Origin: Molanna angustata
Taxonomy: Eukaryota > Arthropoda > Insecta > Trichoptera > Molannidae
NCBI GenBank assembly: GCA_963576475.1
Contig: OY754970.1
Span: forward strand, 25,913,091-25,977,090
DNA length: 64,000 nt
Direction of reading: 5' to 3'
Shown here: piece by piece, positions 57,132 through 64,000 of the stretch
Position numbering within the stretch: the first letter of the stretch is position 1
Layout of the letters: each line of letters opens with the position of its first letter
Position numbers and translations under genes: made by a program
Notes under the pieces: model-generated
Databases searched by the model: none
What the model saw: the letters and a program-made list of their open reading frames with translations, nothing else
Told to the model about the DNA's origin: nothing

Positions 57132-57860
57132 CAAATTAAATTAATATAGCCTTGAACAAAGAGAAAGCTTAGTAATACTATTCAAAAAAATGGATTCATT
57201 TGAGCAATATATAAAGATTTTATCAATAAACTCGGATTCGTATACAAATAGTTAAAATAATGCATGAAGAAACAGTAACACAAAGATAAAAAATATGCTA
57301 GAGAACGCATGAAGAATGTATGAAGAAAATAAAGCTAAAATGAAGAAATAAACTTTTGACCAAAATCATTATTCATACTATGTGGTAAAGTGGTATAATG
57401 ATTTACCAGTGCAATTGAAAAAAAATAGCTGCAATTAATTTTAATACATTCCTGGCAACATTGAAAGAATATTTTTAATAACGTGATGTCAATTTTAATT
57501 TTGTTCGTAAGGATTATTAAAAGCTTTAGAGATTTTTTTATATTATGCCTTGGATTGTCAAGTTTTTTCAAAAGTTTTGTTTCAATATCAATTCTTCGCG
57601 GAATTGATAGTAATAAACAGTATGTAAATCTTAATCTAAGATCATAATATTTATTTTTATTGTATATAGCTTCTCGGGCAATTAAAAGGTGCTATCTTTT
57701 CTTTACTCTTAGCGCTTTTGTCCCGTTTCTATCGGGGTACGCTTTGACCATGATCCTGGAATTGGCGAGTCTGGTTATTACATTGAAGCGACTGCCATCT
57801 GACCTTCGTAACCCTTAGAAAGGGGAACCAGACAAATTGGATCATGGCTGTTATTAATAT
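57132..57860. other. Unassigned stretch, one weak LINE hint
   Basis: 57391-57425 on the plus strand reads KWYNDLPVQLKK, which looks like the W-N-x-L-P motif of LINE C-termini, with stops after it. CTTCTCGGGCAA at 57670 echoes the SINE-C tail. Confidence 0.35.
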
Positions 57861-58057
57861 AGATTATTGTCACGTTGAATTCTGTAAATAGTCGAGTGAT
57901 ATCTGTAATTAGTATGGCAAATAGGTAGATGAAATAAATTAAAATAAATAATGTTATTAATATCATTATTTATTTCAATTTATTTCATCTACCTATTTGC
58001 CATACTAATTACAGATATCACTCGACTATTTACAGAATTCAACGTGACAATAATCTA
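57861..58057. repeat. Near-perfect palindrome, about 92-bp arms
   Basis: Left arm starts AGATTATTGTCACGTTGAAT and right arm ends with its complement. Arms are identical except for about one base (AATTAAAATAAAT against AATTGAAATAAAT reversed), around a spacer of roughly 10 bp. No target duplication found. Confidence 0.9.
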
Positions 58058-58431
58058 AAATTTAAACACACTGACATTTTCCATGACTCCATAGAAACTT
58101 ACCGTAAACAAATAAAGATGTTTTTCAACCCAGTTCCCTAATTCCTTCAAACAAGCTCTATCCTTCATTCCAATAATCCCTCCTTTTCCCCATTTTATTT
58201 TCATTATGTATTGTATTTTTTTTATTATCAATTGTTTTTTTTTCTTCTCTTATAATTGTTATTCTTTTACCTACTGCTCAGCGTACTAGTTATTTGTAAT
58301 TCATTAATTTAAATTGAAGAAAACAATATTGGCTTGTAATAATTTTAAAAGCACCAAATGTAACAAAACAACTAACAAAGCTGTAGTTTTCTGAAATAAA
58401 ATAAATAAATAAATAAAATTAGTTAGATGGG
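58058..58431. other. Unassigned stretch ending in (AAAT)n
   Basis: ATAAAATAAATAAATAAATA at 58396 may be a plus-strand retroelement tail; no UTR family match found. Confidence 0.4.
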
Positions 58432-58515
58432 TCGATGGCAGAGAGGTAGGCGCGCTGGGCTAGTAATCCAGTGGTCGCGAGTTCGAATCCTGCCACAACC
58501 GATTTCGTTCAACCA
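58432..58515 (+). mobile_element. SINE-B copy, best tRNA-like head
   Basis: GGTCGATGGCAGAGAGGTAG (box A TGGCAGAGAGG), anticodon arm CTGGG-CTAGTAA-TCCAG (triplet AGT, as in tRNA-Thr), then GGTCGCGAGTTCGAATCC (box B) and CCGATTTCGTTCAACC. T-stem and acceptor stem do not pair properly and no CCA-side discriminator fits, so it is a SINE head rather than a tRNA gene. No tail is left. Confidence 0.7.
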
Positions 58516-58845
58516 GCGCTGTTAAAAAAAAGTAGAATAAAAGTCGAAATGCAGCAATCAAAAAATCATAAATCGTACCTATATATTAATTTATATTAAA
58601 AATAAAACAATTTGTTTTAAATTCTACGTATATTCGTATATCGTATATATTAGTTCTGAAAACTGCAAAGTTTACGTTGATGTCGATAATAAAATATATG
58701 TTTAGTTTTTTCTCATGTAAATTTTATTTTCATATTATGTTTTTACATATTGTGTTAAAATGTAAATGCAAGCACTATTTCTATAATTCTGCCTTCAATT
58801 TCAGTCTACATTTGCTTTGAATTATAATGTACAATGATATGAAAA
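58516..58845. other. AT-rich flank of the satellite
   Basis: Nothing recognised. Confidence 0.4.
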
Positions 58846-60300
58846 ATTATTCAAATAATGATTTACGTAGTATCCATTTGCAGCATACCAAACAATAAGA
58901 GACACAAAGAAAGAAGCGATATCCCGGATGAAAACATTATTCAAATAATGATTGTACGTAGTATCCATTTGCAGCATACCAAACAATAAGAGACACAAAG
59001 AAAGAAGCGATATCCCGGATGAAAACATTATTCAAATAATGATTGTACGTAGTATCCATTTGCAGCATACCAAACAATAAGAGACATAAAGAAAGAAGCG
59101 ATATCCCGGATGAAAACATTATTCAAATAATGATTGTACGTAGTATCCATTTGCAGCATACCAAACAATAAGAGACATAAAGAAAGAAGCGATATCCCGG
59201 ATGAAAACATTATTCAAATAATGATTGTACGTAGTATCCATTTGCAGCATACCAAACAATAAGAGACATAAAGAAAGAAGCGATATCCCGGATGAAAACA
59301 TTATTCAAATAATGATTGTACGTAGTATCCATTTGCAGCATACCAAACAATAAGAGGCATAAAGAAAGAAGCGATATCCCGGATGAAAACATTATTCAAA
59401 TAATGATTGTACGTAGTATCCGTTTGCAGCATACCAAACAATAAGAGACACAAAGAAAGAAGCGATATCCCGGATGAAAACATTATTCAAATAATGATTG
59501 TACGTAGTATCCATTTGCAGCATACCAAACAATAAGAGACATAAAGAAAGAAGCGATATCCCGGATGAAAACATTATTCAAATAATGATTGTACGTAGTA
59601 TCCATTTGCAGCATACCAAACAATAAGAGACATAAAGAAAGAAGCGATATCCCGGATGAAAACATTATTCAAATAATGATTGTACGTAGTATCAATTTGC
59701 AGCATACCAAACAATAAGAGACACAAAGAAAGAAGCGATATCCCGGATGAAAACATTATTCAAATAATGATTGTACGTAGTATCCATTTGCAGCATACCA
59801 AACAATAAGAGACATAAAGAAAGAAGCGATATCCCGGATGAAAACATTATTCAAATAATGATTGTACGTAGTATCCATTTGCAGCATACCAAACAATAAG
59901 AGACACAAAGAAAGAAGCGATATCCCGGATGAAAACATTATTCAAATAATGATTGTACGTAGTATCCATTTGCAGCATACCAAACAATAAGAGACACAAA
60001 GAAAGAAGCGATATCCCGGATGAAAACATTATTCAAATAATGATTGTACGTAGTATCCATTTGCAGCATACCAAACAATAAGAGACATAAAGAAAGAAGC
60101 GATATCCCGGATGAAAACATTATTCAAATAATGATTGTACGTAGTATCCATTTGCAGCATACCAAACAATAAGAGACACAAAGAAAGAAGCGATATCCCG
60201 GATGAAAACATTATTCAAATAATGATTGTACGTAGTATCCATTTGCAGCATACCAAACAATAAGAGACATAAAGAAAGAAGCGATATCCCGGATGAAAAC
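58846..60300 (+). repeat. 91-bp satellite, 16 tandem copies
   Basis: Unit starts ATTATTCAAATAATGATTGT, then ACGTAGTATCCATTTGCAGC and GCGATATCCCGGATGAAAAC. Copy 1 (58846-58935) is 90 bp, lacking the G of ATTGTACG; copies 2-16 are 91 bp each. The array is very uniform: the main variant is C or T in GACA(C/T)AAAG (C in copies 1, 2, 7, 10, 12, 13, 15), plus single changes in copies 6, 7 and 10. Each junction makes the 16-nt inverted repeat CATTATTCAAATAATG. 91 is not a multiple of 3, so the repeated 60-codon minus frames are by-products of two units read in different frames before a stop. Confidence 0.97.
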
Positions 60301-61529
60301 ATCTTGACGGATCTTCTCAATGTACATTTAGCTTTACAAACAATAATATTATATTCTACAATAAAATAAAATTGTCTCATACCAGACCATAAAAGTTAAA
60401 TGCACCGAGAAAATTTACTGATTAAGTAGACGGTTCTTGAAGTTTTGTTACGATGGTTCTAAATAATAGAAATCGTGTGGTAATAAAATTGAAGAAAGTT
60501 TATAATATTAAGTAATAGGTAATAATTCAACAACTTAGTTTTTCCCATTACTACATGGAAATCTTAAGAATTTTGGGCCTGCATGTGTCTACAGTAGGTA
60601 TAAAATATGTAATTGCGTTTTCTTATTTTTGTGATAATATAATCGTTCACATTACCATGTTTAGTCTCAAAATGGACAAAGAGAGAAATCAAAAACAATG
60701 TTTTCCTATGATAATCAAGATTCATCCATTGTTTATCGCATGTACCTACATACATTGTACATCAATAAATCTCGTCTGTTATTCTATTCATAAAAAAAAA
60801 CATTTTATTACGGACATTTTAGGGAACTTGGTTTATTGTGACACGAGACTTCGTATTTTTAATTGAATAAGCAGATAAAATTAAACATCACACATACCCA
60901 TTGATCACTACTTCTACACCCACAAACTTTTTCGTGTAGGTTCTTCTGATATTCTGGCTCATCATATAATATTTTAAATCAAATATCATAAATAATATAT
61001 TAAAAATCTGTTCATCTTTATTTCAACGTATATATGATCAATTTGTATTTACATTAGTAACTATACTGCATCAAGTTAAATTGAACCATTCTAAATAAAT
61101 AACAGTGTGATAAACAGAATCATGAAATTTGCAAGAGTTGATAATAAGTTGACATCGCATGATTCACACCGTATAATCAAGTACAGAAACCGTAAATTAA
61201 ACGTTCGTCTATACAAAACTAAAGTTCGTCGAACACGACGATGATTTCAGGTATTTCGTGAAACTCGGAGTGTGATAAGTAAAGTTTATCACGCAAATAA
61301 AGTGCGCCAATATTGCCACAAACGGCACGTCTCGGGAATTTCAAACAGTCCAGGTTATATTACCTACACAACAGTTTGGTTATTTAACAACTTTAGCGAA
61401 TGAGTTACCAAATTGCTACGACTAACCAAGTACAGGATACTAATACAAAGATTTGAATACCTGCAACTTTATAAAGCGTCGTCAACCATGTAACAATAAT
61501 TTTAAACCTTCATGAAGAGATTTTTGTAA
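60301..61529. other. Unassigned non-coding stretch
   Basis: GTGATAAGTAAAGTTTATCAC at about 61271 is a short inverted repeat with two GATA-like sites. A 103-codon frame (60555-60866) has no domain. No gene called. Confidence 0.4.
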
Positions 61530-61925
61530 TAAGATGACTAAAAATATTTTATTTTTGAGAAACTGGAACTTTTTAAAAAAAATTGAGATTTTGTATGTTT
61601 CTATATTTATACCAAATTTTAACATAAATAAATCAAAAATTCAAAAGTTGATAACCCCTAACTGAAAAATATATTCGACATTCTGAGTATAAAAGTTTTG
61701 TAGGCATTGAATTTTCTATACTTTCTGAAGTTTAAGGCTCTGTGAATCAAGCGGATCTAAAGTTATAAGGGGACACACAGATACACTAAATGTTCTACTA
61801 AATGTTCTTCTGAGTAAAACCATGTATGGAACATATGCTGCTAAGCCTCTAAATTGGTGTTTTCTCGAAATCTCACGTATCTTGACTTGATACTTTGTGA
61901 ACAAATCGACAGTTGAATTTATGTT
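61530..61925 (-). repeat. Dispersed repeat F, copy 2 (reverse)
   Basis: Reverse complement of 30917-31400: AAATCGACAGTTG end, CCTCTAAATTGGTGTTTTC, GTTATAAGGGGACACACAG, GCTCTGTGAATCAAG and CTGAGTATAAAAGTTTTGTA all match. Confidence 0.75.
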
Positions 61926-62754
61926 AGAGTGATACCTATAAATGTCAATTTGAAATATATCACTTATATAAATAAACATATGAGATTTTTGAAAATCTGC
62001 ATTTAATTTCTATATCAAGGGATTTCCCCAGAAATTTCTGTCAATTAATTGACAAAAGATATAACATATTCGCTTTTCGGGTTTCAAAATATATTTTTCA
62101 GCTGCCTAACGAGTACATGTGCTGTTTTAAAAGAAGAAATTCTAGATGCTTGCGCAGAAAAAAGAAATGAAAATGCATTGATGAATGCTCTATAAAACTC
62201 ACGTGTCAATGTTTGGCGCCTACTAAAATGAACATAATCAATAAATCCAACAGCCTCATAGCATCTGTGCAAGAATTTTTATAATTACCCAAGCAAAAAT
62301 ATGTACGCCAATAACTTTTACCCGTAAATCGCTGCTCTGCAGATTTATACGAGGGATAGTCTAAATAATAACGAGTAGATAAATGGAAAACTTTCATAGA
62401 GATTAATTAAGTGGAAGTCTGATAACATTAATGAAACATAAAGTTTGATGAGAATTTAATGACATCATTTATTTCTGTATGTGTGGCAGTAAAATAGAAT
62501 CGATTTAATCCTTAAAATAAACATGCAAGAACCGTTAGTAGGTATACATTATAATAATCACGAAAACTTTTCTATAGCTTAAAACAGTTATGTTTTTGAA
62601 CATAAAATTTTCTCCCAGTAAATACGATACCAACTTTAAGGTTATTAGGTGGTGCACATAGTAAATTTTGTATAACAGAAAAGACTCAAAAAGACATACT
62701 TCAAGTTTCGATGGAATACAAGTATTGCATTTGTTAAATAAAAATTAGGATAAC
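61926..62754. other. Unassigned AT-rich stretch
   Basis: Nothing recognised. Confidence 0.4.
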
Positions 62755-62890
62755 ATGGAAAACTAGAGGAAAGAAGGACAACTGGAAGACCTCCCAAAAG
62801 ATGGAAAGACAGCTGGGATTCCACTTCACAAGAGGCAGTAAACTCTCCACAAACAGGCCTTAGGTGCCTTCGACAAGTAATGTAATATTA
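62755..62890 (+). pseudogene. LINE tail scrap (family of 52 kb)
   Basis: Plus strand GKLEERRTTGRPPKRWKDSW and DSTSQEAVNSPQ match the GRPPGRPPK ... EDSWTSTSQE end of the 51986-52482 relic. Confidence 0.65.
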
Positions 62891-63154
62891 AGTAGAAAGT
62901 TTGTTATAACGATACCATTAAAGACATGTAAAAATAATTTTATAAATCACTAACTAAGAAACCTCGTGCGTTTGTCAATAAGACATAATATGATTTCAAA
63001 CTGCCTATGGATATAACAATTTCCACAGTTAAAATTGACCTTTTTTATTCAATTGATTTTAAATATAAGTTCCGAAGATTTATTTGTCAAAAAAGAAATT
63101 ATCTTTACATACGCTTTGGTTCAGATGAAAAAATAATTTTGGAGCATCGTCTCT
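62891..63154. other. Unassigned AT-rich stretch
   Basis: Nothing recognised. Confidence 0.35.
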
Positions 63155-63540
63155 TTTTTAACATCTCAATAGAGACGATGTTGGAATATTGTAGAAAAAC
63201 AGGAGCTCAAGTCACTTACAAGGCTTACGACTTGTCATCGGCTGGTTTATGGGCTTGCGCAAGGTTCACCAATTATGCCTTCTTATTGAGTTCCCTTATC
63301 AAAGCAATTTTCCAAAGTACTATATATTTTAATAATGAGTAACAGATCACCCGAAAATACCTGAATCTCCTAATCACCTGAAGCCCTGTAGGTGCCTTGA
63401 GTTCCTGTTCTTCTACAATATTCCAACTTCGTCTCTATTGAGATGTTAAAAAAATTGTCTAAAAAAATATAATTTGACTCCCGACAGGGATCAAATCCAA
63501 TGTTTGCGTACAATGTACATTAAAAAATATATTCGATTTA
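63155..63540 (+). repeat. Family A, copy 4, with inverted arms
   Basis: 63155-63228 and 63378-63454 are inverted arms of about 73 bp (TTAACATCTCAATAGAGACG from each outer end, with a few differences), around GGGCTTGCGCAAGG and CCAATTATGCCTTC core sequence. After 63454 comes TTTGACTCCCGACAGGG, TCAAATCCAATGTTTGCGTA, the same flank as after the 34-kb copy. The 111-codon frame at 63007-63342 crosses the repeat and is not called. Confidence 0.75.
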
Positions 63541-63613
63541 TATTGAATAAAATAAATTAAATTAAATTGCTTATGACTGATTTAAAATAATTGTATCGAT
63601 TAAACAACTAAGG

Positions 63614-63796
63614 TTGCACAATTACATTTATGCTAAGCTAGAAGTTTACTATACAGATAAATACATGAATTTTCTAGTTCTGGACATTCAGAGCGATGCT
63701 AGCTTTGTAGGAAACTTTCTCGACGAAGATTTATTGCTTTCCCCACTGTCCGAAGCTCTGAGAGACATGTACCTACTAGCAGAAACTGAACAGTAA
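63614..63796 (+). CDS. Candidate terminal exon of an unknown host gene
   Basis: I do not recognise the protein. The last ~37 codons (DIQSDASFVGNF, LDEDLLLSPLSEALRDMY, LLAETEQ, stop TAA at 63794-63796) look coding: balanced codon use, acidic/amphipathic content and low AT compared with the surroundings. TTTTCTAG at 63672-63679 would serve as a splice acceptor, so the true exon may be about 63680-63796 and the upstream ATG part (63614-63679) intronic. Two AATAAA signals follow at 63876 and 63905. It could equally be a chance frame or a mobile-element scrap. Confidence 0.35.
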   Translation: MHNYIYAKLEVYYTDKYMNFLVLDIQSDASFVGNFLDEDLLLSPLSEALRDMYLLAETEQ

Positions 63797-64000
63797 ACAT
63801 AGGTACCAATATATTCCATACTATCAATAATCCAACGATTCAATAATATCCATCTATCTATCTACCTAGGAATTCAATAAATTGGAACATGGAATATTTT
63901 TACTAATAAAACCAAACAATGGAATTTATCTCAGGGGTGGTATATCATAGATAATTTGTCATATCACAAGTGATATAAAATATCAAAGATGTTTCATTTG
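63797..64000 (+). other. Possible 3' UTR of the candidate exon
   Basis: AT-rich, with AATAAA at 63876-63881 and 63905-63910. Polyadenylation here is possible only if the exon above is real. Confidence 0.3.

Noticed and set aside
58432..58515. Functional tRNA-Thr gene
   Set aside because: The anticodon arm and boxes are good, but T and acceptor stems do not pair and at least three other dispersed copies exist, so a SINE is a better explanation.
58846..60300. CRISPR-like array
   Set aside because: The 91-bp units abut with no unique spacers, and the sequence context is eukaryotic.
58822..60380. Repeated 60-codon minus-strand frames across the satellite
   Set aside because: The unit is 91 bp, so each frame spans two units read in different frames before a stop. 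The identity comes from the repeat, not from a protein family.
60555..60866. 103-codon plus frame
   Set aside because: AT-driven composition, no family resemblance and an antisense frame of similar length.
63007..63342. 111-codon plus frame
   Set aside because: Its second half is family A repeat sequence that is not kept in frame in other copies.

Overview
This window is eukaryotic, AT-rich, repeat-laden non-coding DNA. The mix of non-LTR retrotransposons (RTE, CR1/Jockey-like and L2-like relics, plus one element with an RNase H domain), tRNA-derived SINEs, a Penelope-like relic and short inverted-repeat elements points to an insect. Many short TACCTACC-type runs and the RTE-type 3' ends suggest a lepidopteran; that order-level call is inference. 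There are no operons or prokaryotic signals. I recognise no complete host gene. The only host-gene candidate is a possible terminal coding exon near the right edge (about 63680-63796), with two AATAAA signals downstream.

Layout. 0-10 kb: copies of a dispersed inverted-repeat family (here 'family A'), a short interspersed element with an RTE-type tail ('SINE-A', 3048-3320), an RNase H-bearing LINE relic (5740-6440) and an RTE relic (8808-9240). 10-21 kb: a tRNA-Thr-like SINE ('SINE-B'), two LINE 3' ends, a 686-bp TTAA-flanked long inverted repeat (11879-12564), a foldback palindrome (15365-15539), a GC-rich 310-bp tandem duplication (18241-18863) and first copies of unnamed dispersed repeats. 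21-40 kb: LINE 3' ends (21243, 24090, 29685), second copies of the dispersed repeats, a 98-99-bp tandem repeat split by family A (34333-35095), a Penelope-like GIY-YIG relic (about 37400-37690) and a decayed LINE copy (38545-39013).

40-55 kb: a nested LINE-in-LINE insertion with a 15-bp target duplication (40706-41781), more SINEs, a 148-bp TTA-flanked MITE-like element (44184-44331), and one LINE with an uninterrupted endonuclease/reverse-transcriptase ORF (46013-49516) with a poly(A) tail. A 5'-truncated sister lies at 54155-54739. 55-64 kb: RTE and L2-like relics, a nearly perfect palindrome (57861-58057), a 16-copy 91-bp satellite (58846-60300), a repeat copy in inverse orientation to one at 31 kb, another LINE tail, family A again, and the candidate exon.

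How parts relate. The autonomous parts are LINEs, which encode endonuclease and reverse transcriptase. SINE-A shares its last ~20 bp with the RTE relic, which fits mobilisation by an RTE enzyme. Most elements are 5'-truncated or frameshifted. Only the 46-49.6 kb element has an undamaged catalytic ORF.
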